Source of the DNA: Vibrio chagasii
GTDB taxonomy: Bacteria; Pseudomonadota; Gammaproteobacteria; Enterobacterales; Vibrionaceae
Reading direction: 5' to 3'
Length of the DNA stretch: 64,000 nucleotides
Assembly: GCF_002954585.1 (NCBI RefSeq)
Contig: NZ_MSCI01000001.1
Span: 1,240,001 to 1,304,000 of the forward strand
The notes under the pieces were generated by a model. The model had not been told where the DNA came from and did not search any database. It worked only from the letters and a program-made list of their open reading frames with translations. Positions 8,627 through 17,353 of this stretch are shown here, piece after piece; the stretch's first letter is position 1, and each line of letters starts with the position of its first letter. A program made the position numbers and the translations under genes.

Positions 8627-9418
8627 ATGAACTACCCAAGCACTCTTCCAGCACCTCACAAAGCACTTCTCATCAAAGTGGTTGATGTCTTGTCTCAAGA
8701 TCCTCGTATATGTGGCATCGCCGCAAGTGGCTCCTTTGGCGCTAACTCGATGGACAAATACAGCGACTTAGATTTTGTTATCGCGGTTAACCCAGCCGAC
8801 TATGAAAGCGTAATGAAAGAACGGTTCAACATTCTTGATAGCATTGGCGGTAAAGTCGCTGCCTTCACGGGTGAACACGTTGGTGAGCCACGTTTAATTG
8901 TGTCGATATTTGGCCCAGAGCCTGTTCACGTTGATTTCAAATTTGTCTCGCTACCAGACGCAGCAGTTCGAGTTGATAACAACCAAGTGTTATGGGAACG
9001 AGATAGCTTATTAACCGATGTGTTCAGCAGCGCGGAACCACGCTACCCACAACCAGACCCGCAATGGATTGAAGATCGTTTTTGGATTTGGACGCACTAT
9101 GCCGCAACCAAGATAGCTCGTGGCGAATACTTCGAAACAGTTGAGTCTCTCTCTTTCATTCGTCAAAACGTTCTATCTCCGCTGGCGCTAAAGCAAGCTG
9201 GGCTCACGCCGTCTGGTGTGAGGAAAATTGAAGAACGACTGCCTGAGTTTGCGCAAGCACTCGTAAAAACCGTCGCGATGCCAGAACGTGACGCATTGAT
9301 CCCGGCACTCAAACAAGCAGTCACACTGTACCTTGAGTTGAGAGGTAACGAGCAAGTTAACATTGATGATCATGCTCAATCATTTTGTCTTCAATACGTT
9401 GAGGAAGAGTTAAGCTAA
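8627..9418 (+). CDS. Nucleotidyltransferase-domain protein
   Basis: A 263-residue protein with an N-terminal DNA polymerase beta-like nucleotidyltransferase domain. The catalytic motif GSFG (35-38) is followed by SDLDF with Asp47 and Asp49, and a likely third acid lies in HVDFKF near residue 103. The C-terminal half is helical, as in aminoglycoside adenylyltransferases and KNTase-like proteins (FWIWTHYAATKIARGEYFETVESLSFIR is such a substrate-side helix region). The substrate is unknown, and an antibiotic-modifying role should not be assumed. The ribosome-binding site is AGATAGG. The gene appears monocistronic. Confidence 0.8.
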   Translation: MNYPSTLPAPHKALLIKVVDVLSQDPRICGIAASGSFGANSMDKYSDLDFVIAVNPADYESVMKERFNILDSIGGKVAAFTGEHVGEPRLIVSIFGPEPVHVDFKFVSLPDAAVRVDNNQVLWERDSLLTDVFSSAEPRYPQPDPQWIEDRFWIWTHYAATKIARGEYFETVESLSFIRQNVLSPLALKQAGLTPSGVRKIEERLPEFAQALVKTVAMPERDALIPALKQAVTLYLELRGNEQVNIDDHAQSFCLQYVEEELS

Positions 9419-9627
9419 TTCCGTATTAAGTAAGCCACAGGTTTTAACAGCCAATTCATAAATGCGCCGAAGGCTAATTGCTCTCGGCGTATTCGTTCTC
9501 AGTACAATCATGATAAGTACGGCAATCTTGACACGGCACTTGCAAGAACGGGTTGATCGCTCCTACACAATCCTACCCAAAAGTAGTACCATTTATCGTA
9601 TCTCATTCTTAATGGTATTTATGTCTT

Positions 9628-10126
9628 ATGAAGCTTTTAGTCGATCGCACTGGTGAACAGTTTTTTAGAAATTCTGGAAGAATCAGGAGACAAACTGACG
9701 GTTCAATTCATTAGCAATGAAGGTAATCGAAAAGGTAAGCCGTTCCAAGACAGTTTGAGTGGCTTGTTCCTCACAGGCTGGAAGCCTCACACGACCTCAA
9801 CCGCTATTGGCCTAGAGCGCTTTAAACAAGGCAAATTACAAGATCCAAAAGTAAGCTTTGCGCTTCATCAGCTCTACCCACTTGGCCGAGATGTAAAACT
9901 ACCTTCTTGTGATATCGCCACAATCGTAAGCTACGCCAATACCCACAGCGACGGCTACTATATGTTTGTTCGTCTCAATGATGAATTGAAGCGCCTTAAG
10001 ATGACGCCAGAATGGGAGCTATTACCTTCAGTTGTGAGATTAGCCCTGCCTTATTACCCAGCCCCAAGAAGCCAGCAAGAACTCGACAATATTGATGACT
10101 TCGATGCCTGGGCGGGCGGGTTTTAA
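9628..10126 (+). pseudogene. Hypothetical protein with apparent frameshift near its start
   Basis: The main frame, 157 residues from a GTG at 9653, is soluble and I do not recognise it. An ATG at 9628 in another frame reads MKLLVDRTGEQF and then loses sense at a run of six Ts (9661-9666). If that run had five Ts, the two frames would join as MKLLVDRTGEQFLEILEESG, giving a natural N-terminus of about 165 residues. The GTG at 9653 has no ribosome-binding site. Either the gene carries a one-base insertion, or the base is a sequencing error, or the GTG is the true start. The 64-codon frame at 9462-9656 just before it is probably not a gene. Confidence 0.55.
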
Positions 10127-10164
10127 AGTTCAATTACCTTTGTTAATCAACATCTAATAGCTCC

Positions 10165-10193
10165 ATTATTATCAATTAATTTTTGATAATAAT
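10165..10193. promoter_or_regulatory. Inverted repeat upstream of ABM monooxygenase gene
   Basis: ATTATTATCA and TGATAATAAT form perfect 10-base arms around an AT-only 9-base spacer, about 135 bases before the next start codon. It could be a regulator site or a weak terminator of the preceding gene. Confidence 0.35.
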
Positions 10194-10328
10194 TCTAACG
10201 GAGCACGGTTTATCATCATGAGCCTTCCTACTATTCTTTGTTCATCGGCACTGATGATTGCTCATCCAATAGGGAGCAACTCAGTGAATAGCACCGCTTT
10301 GGTGAATCAAATAATATAGGTAACAAAC

Positions 10329-10619
10329 ATGACTCAACTGACTATCATCGCAAATATCGTCGCTAACGAAGACAAAGTTGAACTGGTTAAAGCAGAGTTG
10401 CTAAAGCTGATTGATATCACTCGCGCTGAAGAAGGTTGCATCAACTACGACCTACACCAAGATAACGAAAACCCTGCGCATTTCACTTTCTACGAAAACT
10501 GGACATCACGCGAACTGTGGCAAGCGCACATGGGGAATACTCATCTCGCTGAGTACATGGCTGCAACCGAAGGTTGTGTGGCGTCGTTCACTCTCAATGA
10601 GATGACGAAAATCGGTTAG
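10329..10619 (+). CDS. Antibiotic biosynthesis monooxygenase (ABM) domain protein, YgiN-like
   Basis: A 96-residue single ABM domain, the size typical of putative quinol monooxygenases. Characteristic positions are LTIIANIVANEDKVELVK at the start, TRAEEGCINYDLHQD in the middle (the GC.NYDLH signature), FTFYENW and the HMGNTHLAEYM segment. These cofactor-free dimers oxidise quinol-like aromatics or protect against them; the substrate is unknown. The ribosome-binding site is TAGGT. An IS3-family element is inserted 23 bases after its stop codon, so the gene itself is intact. Confidence 0.85.
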   Translation: MTQLTIIANIVANEDKVELVKAELLKLIDITRAEEGCINYDLHQDNENPAHFTFYENWTSRELWQAHMGNTHLAEYMAATEGCVASFTLNEMTKIG

Positions 10620-11513
10620 TCGCTGACTGAACACATTAACATGTCTCGTCCTAAAATACGTTGACAGTTTTTTACTAAGCCAACAGCGCCAGCTGTTGGC
10701 TTTGGCCTCATATTGTTATAGATATTGATAGACTCTTTTACTAGTCGTTTTAGCTCCTCAAGATTCTTACACCTATCAAGTAAGAACTCTTGTTTCAGGC
10801 TCCCATTTATTCTTTCTGCTAAAGCATTTTGGTAGCAGTCATAACCATCTGTCATCGAAGGCATTATGCCGCTAATTTTCAATTTATCTTGATATACACC
10901 TGAGCAATACTGCAGACCACGATCCGAATGATGGATGCAAGAACGATGATATTGACGCCCTTTGATAGCCATATCTAGCGCTTTCACGACATCCGTCGCT
11001 TTCATTTCATTACTCAGCTCATAGCCCATTATTTTTCGGCTAAACGCATCCGTAACCAATGATAGGTAGTGAACTCCTTCATCAGATTGAACATAGGTTA
11101 TGTCGCTCACAAACACACTCTCTGGACTAGACGGCTTGTAGTCTTTTAATAAGTTCGGGTGTTTCTTCATCCAATACCGACTATTGGTCGTTTTTGTAAA
11201 ACTACGCTTAGGTCTTACCAACAATCGCTCAGCGCGTAAGTAGTTGAAAAGCGCATCTCGGCCTAACTTGATACCTTGTTCTTTTAGTCTAGGCTTAATT
11301 AAAAAATAGAGCTTCCTCGTACCAACCCGAGGCATATAACGCCTAATATCCAACACCATTTTTTAATCGGTTTAAGCTCTAACCGACGATGATGAGCTCG
11401 ATTTTCTCGTTGATAAACACTCTGCCTTGTTATGCCGCAAAGCCTACATACCCGAGCTAAACTTATTCCTTCCTGTTTTTGAAGGCTTCTTGCTACTTGG
11501 CTAGATACTTTTT
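10616..11513 (-). pseudogene. IS3-family transposase OrfB, frameshifted
   Basis: DDE recombinase subunit of the IS. The catalytic acids are present in VSDITYV, HHSDRGLQY and NALAERINGSLK. The main frame runs 10616-11359. Its N-terminal part (from about 11513, with SLARVCRLCGITRQSVYQRE) lies in a different frame and joins only if the A6 run on the minus strand (11359-11364) had seven As. The stop codon lies 26 bases outside the left terminal repeat, so the last few residues come from flanking DNA. The gene is probably inactive unless ribosomes slip at this run. Confidence 0.8.
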
Positions 11514-11867
11514 TCTGAGACTGGTTCCGTGCTCAGCATCAAGGATATCAACCACTCGATTTAAGAAGAGGTTCTTGATTTTTTCGTCTTCCAACTCCTT
11601 CTCAAGAGGTTTTATTTTCTGTGCAGGCGATTCTTTAGGCTTAGGTGATTGGCTCATGACATTCATCCTTGGATTTTGCGCCCAATTCATCTTACCGTGC
11701 TTTCGAAGCCAGGTTAAAACGGTTGAACGGCCTTGGATACCATAAATGGTTTGGGCTTGTTTATAGGTCATATCGCCTCTTTCTACAGCGGCGACGACCT
11801 GTAATTTAAAGCCTAGTGTGTAATCACGCTGAGTGCGCTTAACGTGGGTATTATTTGAAGTAGTCAT
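11493..11867 (-). CDS. IS3-family transposase OrfA
   Basis: A 124-residue DNA-binding subunit with an N-terminal helix-turn-helix (about residues 15-60: YTLGFKLQVVAAVERGDMT...YGIQGRSTVLTWLRKHG) and a C-terminal leucine-zipper helix (LEKELEDEKIKNLFLNRVVDIL). Near its end the minus strand carries A6G (11508-11514), the classic slippery sequence for -1 frameshifting that makes the OrfAB fusion transposase in this family. The -1 frame continues directly into OrfB. Confidence 0.88.
   Translation of the reverse strand: MTTSNNTHVKRTQRDYTLGFKLQVVAAVERGDMTYKQAQTIYGIQGRSTVLTWLRKHGKMNWAQNPRMNVMSQSPKPKESPAQKIKPLEKELEDEKIKNLFLNRVVDILDAEHGTSLRKKYLAK
11508..11514 (-). promoter_or_regulatory. A6G programmed frameshift site
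   Basis: The minus strand reads AAAAAAG just before the end of orfA. In the IS3 family such a motif drives -1 ribosomal slippage. Reading -1 here continues as KKVSSQVARSLQKQEG, a normal OrfB N-terminus. Confidence 0.7.
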
Positions 11868-11916
11868 AATTCGTCCTCAATGTGTAAACACATTTCAGGA
11901 CGAGACAGCAGAAACT

Positions 11917-11949
11917 AAAAAAGCTCCAATATCGCTATTGGAGCTTTTT
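11917..11949 (-). terminator. Terminator of the MFS gene
   Basis: AAAAAAGCTCCAATA and TATTGGAGCTTTTT form a stem of about 14 bp with A/T runs on both sides, between the IS right end and the leftward MFS gene. It can work in both directions. Confidence 0.85.
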
Positions 11950-11977
11950 ATTTACCTCGCGTTAGGTGACCGTGTCA

Positions 11978-13159
11978 TTAGCGCCAGCTAAACATTCGTA
12001 CTTCGTTGCCCTCTTCAGGCTTCTTCGGAATATTCAAAGACAGCGCCAAAGAAACCGCCGCCATTGCTGCACCAATGTAGAACACCGTCGCAGGCGAAGA
12101 GAGCCAAATCACACCGAATACAACGGGAATGACAACAGCTGCGATATGGTTGATAGTGAAAGACACACCCGCTGTGGAAGCCATATCAGCCGGATCGGCA
12201 ATCTTCTGGAAGTAGGTTTTGATTGCTAGAGCGAGAGCAAAGAATAGATGATCGACCACGTACAGTGCTGCCGCCCACTCTGCACTTTGCACCAAGCCGT
12301 AACCGACAAACACGCCAATCAAACCCACGTACTCGAAGATAAGTGCTTTACGCTCACCCACTACACCAATGAACTTGCCGATACGCTTAGCAAACAAGAA
12401 GTTAAACAAATAATTAATTAAGAACAGTAGAGTCACGTCTGCCGCCGAGTAACCGAACTTCTCTACCATCAAGAAGCCTGCGAATACCGTAAATATCTGT
12501 CTTCTGGCACCACTCATGAAGGTCAACGCGTAGTAGAGCCAGTAACGCTTTCTCAGCACCAACTTTTTGTTTTGTTGGGTCTTCGTTTGAAATTCAGGGA
12601 AGCCAAAAGTCATCACCAGTACTAGAACAAAACCTAGGCCGCCAGTAATGCCATATACCCAAACGAAATCGAGCTTTAACTGCTCCAACATCACCCAGAT
12701 AGAGCCGTATGTAAGCAAAGAAGCTAACGCGCCAACCGAGATCATTTTACCTAGCATCTCAGGCGCTTCTTCTTTGTTCAGCCATTGTAGGGACAAAGAT
12801 TGCTTGAGGGTTTCAAAATAATGAAAGCCTGTCGACATCAAAATAGTGGTAAACAAAAGGCCAGTAAGTGAAGGGAACAAGCCAGTAATCGCTGTACCGA
12901 TAGTGAGCATTGCCAGCGATACCAACATGAAGCGCTGCTCGCGGATAAAAGCCAGCACAAACACCACAGTAAAAGCTAAAAAGCCTGGAATTTCACGAAC
13001 ACTTTGCAGCAAGCCGATATCGGCACCGTCAAAGTTCGCTTTCTCTATCACGAAGTTGTTCAACAGAGCCATCCAGCTCGAAAACGCGATAGGTACAACA
13101 ATCGAAATCAATAATAAAAAGTTTTGCGGCGTTTTCCAGCTCGCCTTCGATGCACTCAT
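11978..13159 (-). CDS. MFS transporter of unknown substrate
   Basis: A 393-residue inner-membrane protein with about twelve hydrophobic segments, the size of major facilitator permeases. I see no classic GRR..D signature between helices 2 and 3, so it belongs to a divergent MFS group. I start it at the ATG at 13159, which has CAGGA ten bases upstream; a TTG three codons earlier is possible. It is divergent from a second MFS gene at 13487 across about 330 bases. The substrate cannot be assigned. Confidence 0.8.
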   Translation of the reverse strand: MSASKASWKTPQNFLLLISIVVPIAFSSWMALLNNFVIEKANFDGADIGLLQSVREIPGFLAFTVVFVLAFIREQRFMLVSLAMLTIGTAITGLFPSLTGLLFTTILMSTGFHYFETLKQSLSLQWLNKEEAPEMLGKMISVGALASLLTYGSIWVMLEQLKLDFVWVYGITGGLGFVLVLVMTFGFPEFQTKTQQNKKLVLRKRYWLYYALTFMSGARRQIFTVFAGFLMVEKFGYSAADVTLLFLINYLFNFLFAKRIGKFIGVVGERKALIFEYVGLIGVFVGYGLVQSAEWAAALYVVDHLFFALALAIKTYFQKIADPADMASTAGVSFTINHIAAVVIPVVFGVIWLSSPATVFYIGAAMAAVSLALSLNIPKKPEEGNEVRMFSWR

Positions 13160-13486
13160 AGCAGCCAAATCCTGAATGATAATGTTACATCATACTCTGC
13201 TTTTCTCTTGAGTCACAAATCATTAACACTTCTGGAGAAGTTAAAATGACACGACTTTTATCGTTTACGTAGGGGAGCGAGAAAACAGCAATCGAAGCCT
13301 TGAAATGATGAAACATTATGTTACATTTACACCCTACTTGATCACAACCAAGTGACGGGAATGACAACCCTGCGTAACACTCCTCTCTACTACGCGCATC
13401 CCAGTATCAAAATTTCATTCTAAGCCTACCTGCACTTGCAGCGTTTGCGCTTCTGACTTTTATAATAATAACTCATTGGATTAACT
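13160..13486. other. Intergenic region between divergent MFS genes
   Basis: This 327-base stretch must hold the promoters of both transporters. No operator-like palindrome or regulator gene was found. Confidence 0.4.
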
Positions 13487-14701
13487 ATGTTTCCCATCTC
13501 TCATGAGGGGAAGTGGTTTCGATTTTTAATGGTATTCATATTCCTTGGTGCTGCCATGGAGACGGATATCTATCTACCCACATTTCCCGATATATTGAAC
13601 GACTTCAACACTAACGCGGTTATGGTGCAGCGCATTCTGAGCTATAACTTTATCGGCATCTGTCTTGGTTCATTACTCTATGGACCACTATCGGATCATT
13701 TTGGACGCCGAAAGATACTAATGTTTGGTTTTAGCGTCTTTCTTGCTGCAAGTATCGGCTGTATTTATGCTTCGAGTATCGAGCAATTACTAGCATTTCG
13801 ACTACTTCAAGGCTTTGGCAGTTCGGCGTGTGTGATCGTTGGTACCGCAATGATCTTTGATCTGTTTGATGAAGAACCCGCCGCCAAACTGATTGCCGAT
13901 CTCAACACGTTAGTGGTCAGCTTAATGGCTTTTGCACCTCTTATTGGCGGCTGGATAAGTCTCCATATAGGGTATAAAGCAAACTTTGTCTTTATCGCCA
14001 TTTTAGTGCTGCTTTCTGCGACCAAATGTTTCTTCTTCTTGCCTGAATCTTTGAGTAAAGATAAACGGAAGAAGGTCGCGCCTAAACGAATAGCAAGCGA
14101 CTATAAAACCTTATTGTCTTCGTCTGCTTTTTGGTACAACACGCTAGTGACGAGCTTAATTCTTGCCGCCTATATGATTTATGTTTCCAACATGTCGTTA
14201 TTGTATATAGAGCAATTAGAAGTCAGCCCTGATCAGTTCCCGTTTTTCCAAATGGCAACACTGGGCACATTCGTCTTGGTGAGTTTGAACAACGCACGCT
14301 TAATCGACAGGTTTGGCATTGATAAATTAAAAAGTACTGGGCTTGGCTTAATATTTACCACCACGCTCATCTTTTTCTTATTGCCGTCTGAACAACTTAA
14401 CTCACCATTCATCCTAACAGGGACGATGTGCTTGTTTTCAATAGGTGCAGGGTTATCGATTGGATTGTTCTTTGCGAAATCGATGCAAGTTTTTCCAGAT
14501 CTCACAGGGATCGCAGCATCACTGGTGACAGCTATTCGTCTATTTATCGTTTCTGCAGCGATTGATTTAGGCAGTAATGCGTATGAAGGGACGTCGGAGT
14601 CAGTCATACATGTGATGACCGCTGTCGTTGTCTTTTTAGCGGCTATCTCCTCAGTCAATTACTGGCGTCAAAGCCAATTGAAACGGGCTAAAAGCTCTTG
14701 A
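13487..14701 (+). CDS. MFS drug/metabolite efflux transporter, Bcr/CflA type
   Basis: A 404-residue twelve-helix permease of the DHA1 (drug:H+ antiporter) group. The N-terminal TDIYLPTFPDI after helix 1, the LYGPLSDHFGRRKIL loop between helices 2 and 3 and RLLQGFGSSACVIVG in helix 4 are typical of Bcr/CflA proteins, which export drugs, dipeptides or sulfonamides. The substrate is unknown. It has a Lys/Arg-rich cytoplasmic tail. It is monocistronic, followed by a hairpin that is part of a longer repeat. Confidence 0.88.
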   Translation: MFPISHEGKWFRFLMVFIFLGAAMETDIYLPTFPDILNDFNTNAVMVQRILSYNFIGICLGSLLYGPLSDHFGRRKILMFGFSVFLAASIGCIYASSIEQLLAFRLLQGFGSSACVIVGTAMIFDLFDEEPAAKLIADLNTLVVSLMAFAPLIGGWISLHIGYKANFVFIAILVLLSATKCFFFLPESLSKDKRKKVAPKRIASDYKTLLSSSAFWYNTLVTSLILAAYMIYVSNMSLLYIEQLEVSPDQFPFFQMATLGTFVLVSLNNARLIDRFGIDKLKSTGLGLIFTTTLIFFLLPSEQLNSPFILTGTMCLFSIGAGLSIGLFFAKSMQVFPDLTGIAASLVTAIRLFIVSAAIDLGSNAYEGTSESVIHVMTAVVVFLAAISSVNYWRQSQLKRAKSS

Positions 14702-14733
14702 CTAAACAGCTCAATCAAGAACATATAGTTTGT

Positions 14734-14902
14734 AGATAGTCCATAACGAAAAGCCCAGCAAATGCTGGGCTTGATATCGCATCATGATCTCTTATCTCGA
14801 TTGATAAAGAAGTTGGTTCTAAATAACAGCAGGACCTTTATCAACGTTCTCGTCTTGAGAAATAATTACGAGGTATTCTACTCCAGAAAATTTTAAAACT
14901 CA
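14734..14902 (+). repeat. Direct repeat copy 1 (about 169 bp)
   Basis: This segment recurs at 16449-16616 in the same orientation with scattered substitutions, roughly nine bases in ten matching by eye. It contains a terminator-like hairpin (AAGCCCAGCA / TGCTGGGCTT, 14751-14772) that ends the upstream MFS gene. It forms the left border of a low-GC insert of about 1.7 kb. Confidence 0.85.
14751..14772 (+). terminator. Terminator-like hairpin after the Bcr-type gene
   Basis: A perfect 10-bp stem with a two-base loop lies 50 bases after the stop. The T run is weak. A one-base variant of the same hairpin sits in the second repeat copy near 16466-16487. Confidence 0.6.
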
Positions 14903-15056
14903 TTCCACTACTTGCGAACCTACTGCAAATACTCTTACATTATCTTCAAAAGCAAGGCTATCATCGGGCAGTCCTCCCCGACTAACCAAAGATTGATGAA
15001 TAATATGTTGGATACGATAATACAATAGAACACTCATTAAAGGAGATAATTTAAAT

Positions 15057-15377
15057 ATGTCTATATTAGCTGTTTTTTCATTTCTAACATTTGTTGTTGC
15101 CATAGTGGCACTAATTTTGTCTTTTATTCTCGGGATTATTCTTGGGCATATTTTAAAAGTACACGAACCAAGCGCTCGAAATCAACTTTTCGCATTTTAC
15201 ATACCTATTTCCTTACTTTTGTTATATGGATACGTTAAAGATAGTGAAAATGCCAATAAAATTCCCAGAGATAAGCTTTGGCTATTGGTTACCTTAAAGT
15301 ACCTAATACCAACGGCAATAATCTCTGGAAGTATGATGTTTATTACTGGCTATTTTGCATTTACTAACCAGCTGTAA
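15057..15377 (+). CDS. Small hypothetical membrane protein
   Basis: A 106-residue protein with three or four hydrophobic segments: an N-terminal pair (about residues 3-32), one near 45-58 and one near 80-103, separated by a charged KDSENANKIPRDK loop. A strong AAAGGAG ribosome-binding site lies ten bases upstream. I do not recognise it. It is convergent with a decayed gene and lies within the segment bracketed by the 169-bp direct repeats, so an accessory role such as immunity is possible but unproven. Confidence 0.65.
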   Translation: MSILAVFSFLTFVVAIVALILSFILGIILGHILKVHEPSARNQLFAFYIPISLLLLYGYVKDSENANKIPRDKLWLLVTLKYLIPTAIISGSMMFITGYFAFTNQL

Positions 15378-15379
15378 AG

Positions 15380-16400
15380 CTAGTCAGTAAAATCAGCATA
15401 GGCTTCTCTCCCTAAGTCATAAACCCAAGTCACGCCATTTATGATTGGATCTCGTAAACTCTGTTCGTAAAAGGTATCTATTTCATAATCAACCTTAACC
15501 CCTACTCCTACAATTGTTGACGCTGCACCACTTGAAACCATTTGTACAAAATCGACACCATTAGCAATAAACGCTCTTGAACTAACTCCATACACATTGA
15601 TGTTATCGTAGCCATCAACACCAAATTCATAAGCATCCCCAACAATTCCTAAGTATTTACTGTATATGTAGAAAGACGAGCTTTCACTCACAACTTTAGA
15701 GGAAGTTGAGTAGGTCTGATTATTCCCATAAATACTAATCATTTCGCTGTCATCCGGATCATAAATTGAGGAATGCGGTAGCTCAGTTTTAAATCACCTA
15801 ATGTATTATAATTCAACATATTACTCGTCGAAATATGTTGTGTCCTTGAGTTAAGCACTGCCCATATTCATCGACATCTTCAAATAATTTTTTGGAATTA
15901 ACGACTGTTGTACCTACTCGTTGGCTAATGTCAGTTAAGCGACTGGCACCACCAAATACATGTCCCTCATTGCCAATTGTGAACTTTGGATCCGCTACTC
16001 TATCTTTACAAAGCACATAACCATCACGTCAAGGTCCAGGCGAACGCTCATGTCCGCTGACTCCCAGTGCTAACTCTCCAAAGTGATGTTCTAAATGCGC
16101 ATCCCATCCGCTCATATGCGTCTCGAATGTTAAATCTTCCTCTTGGAGATTCCAGTTACTCGGGTCATCCGCTGCAGAAAGTGGCGTTACAATCATCGTT
16201 GGTTGATCGTGTTCATCAACACCATCTACAATAGAGTTACCCACGCATTGCCAAAGGAGTCGGTTAGCATAGATATATTGACCAGCACCATTGGTTATTG
16301 GAAAGCAAAATGCATGGAGATAAGACGTCCAGTGGGATGGAGGCGACTGATTTATAGTGCTTGTTAACTCTTTTATTGTCGGCTCTAACAGTACCCATAC
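15380..16400 (-). pseudogene. Decayed gene of unknown family
   Basis: Reading the minus strand leftward from about 16400, a protein-like frame (with NGAGQYIYANRLLWQC and DGVDEHDQPTMIVTPLSAAD) meets an in-frame TGA at 16029-16031. It continues in the same frame (DPKFTIGNEGHVFGGASRL), then needs two frame changes near 15835 and 15795 to run into the last piece at 15380-15742 (ISIYGNNQTYSTS to YDLGREAYADFTD). Each piece looks like real protein, and together they would make over 300 residues. I take it as the C-terminal remnant of a larger secreted or effector-like protein. No start codon with a ribosome-binding site is evident. Confidence 0.6.
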
Positions 16401-16448
16401 TCGACTGGACTAAACCGCTCAAACACAAGCACATTGTTTAATAATACC

Positions 16449-16616
16449 AGATAGGCCATAACGAAAAGCTCAGCAAATGCTGGGCTTGATATCGCATCAT
16501 GATCCCTTATCTCGATTGATAAAGAAGTTGGATCTAAACAACAGCATGACCTTTATCAACGTTCTCGTCTTTGGAATAATAACGATGTACTCTACTACAG
16601 AAAATTTTAAAACTCA
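16449..16616 (+). repeat. Direct repeat copy 2 (about 168 bp)
   Basis: Second copy of the 14734-14902 segment, same orientation, including the hairpin and the AAAATTTTAAAACTCA end. It marks the right border of the bracketed insert. Confidence 0.85.
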
Positions 16617-16632
16617 GGCAACTAGATATAAC

Positions 16633-16660
16633 AGGAGCCAAACCGCTTTGTTTGGCTCCT
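16633..16660. terminator. Hairpin between repeat copy 2 and membrane protein gene
   Basis: AGGAGCCAAA and TTTGGCTCCT form a perfect 10-bp stem with an 8-base loop. It lies 66 bases beyond the end of the leftward 16727-17158 gene and may terminate it; T runs are weak. Confidence 0.5.
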
Positions 16661-16726
16661 AAGCATTAAAAATAAACCTTTATTCCCTCTCAATCTATGA
16701 AAGCAGAGAACAAGATGATTATCTCA

Positions 16727-17158
16727 TTATACTACCTCATCAAAGCTGCGATAAAACCTACCACTAGGGCTCCAAGACGTGTAGAAAAGCACATAACCGT
16801 AAAAAGAAAACTCAAAGTCCGCGCAGCATTGCACCTTGTATTTTTTCAACAGAAAAAAATAAGCTTCTCCATACTTAAAACCTTTATTCTTTATACAAAT
16901 TGTATAGGTCATGTAGGCCGATAATAAACAACTCAAGGTGTAGGGAACCCAAATGCTATTCTCATCAATTATTCCCAAACTTATATGTATTAACAAATAA
17001 ATCCCATGAAAAAAAATACTGATCAATGAAGTGGTCATTATGAACGGCCAAACTACGCCATTAGTTTTATTTCCAGAATAATTATAGTTGTGCACATGCT
17101 GACACCCAAAAAATACACGAATAATATCCCTCACACCTAAAACAAATTTACTAACCAT
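16727..17158 (-). CDS. Hypothetical membrane protein
   Basis: A 143-residue protein with two central hydrophobic stretches (about residues 38-62 and 68-88) followed by a soluble, aromatic-rich tail (KYKVQCCADFEFSFYGYVLFYTSW). The composition is AT-rich compared with the flanking core genes. No family is recognised. It lies on the same strand as the larger membrane protein at 17354-18307, and both may belong to one accessory module. Confidence 0.5.
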   Translation of the reverse strand: MVSKFVLGVRDIIRVFFGCQHVHNYNYSGNKTNGVVWPFIMTTSLISIFFHGIYLLIHISLGIIDENSIWVPYTLSCLLSAYMTYTICIKNKGFKYGEAYFFLLKKYKVQCCADFEFSFYGYVLFYTSWSPSGRFYRSFDEVV

Positions 17159-17300
17159 TATCTGTTCAACTATCTATCCATCTCATACCATCTTGCACCT
17201 GATTTACTTCACCTGAAACATTGGGTAGAAAAACTATCTCTTACCAAGCAGAAGTTTGTGAGTGAGATGCTGGATACCGAGATACGTTAGGCAAGCGGCT

Positions 17301-17326
17301 AAGGGTAAGGGTAAGGGTAAGGGTAA
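17301..17326 (+). repeat. Hexanucleotide repeat (AAGGGT)4
   Basis: Four tandem copies of AAGGGT followed by AA. The plus strand has four GGG runs spaced by TAA, which fits the canonical G-quadruplex pattern. It lies 28 bases beyond the end of the 17354-18307 gene. Confidence 0.9.
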
Positions 17327-17353
17327 TTAGCCACTCATTAAAGACTAGCTAGC

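Larger units (their letters stand above)
10642..11907 (-). mobile_element. IS3-family insertion sequence, 1266 bp
   Basis: The ends are imperfect inverted repeats: TGTCTCGTCCTAAAATACGT on the left, and, read inward from the right, TGTCTCGTCCTGAAATGTGT. The element holds orfA and orfB on the minus strand. The three bases outside the ends are ACA and GCA, so a clean target duplication is not visible. It lies between the ABM gene and an MFS gene without breaking either. The internal frameshift in orfB suggests it is no longer autonomous. Confidence 0.88.

Noticed and set aside
9462..9656. 64-codon frame with hydrophobic start before the frameshifted gene
   Set aside because: No good ribosome-binding site; its end overlaps the coding part of the next gene in another frame and I see no homology.
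16143..16367. Plus-strand frame across the decayed gene
   Set aside because: Antisense to the protein-like minus frame; composition fits a shadow frame.
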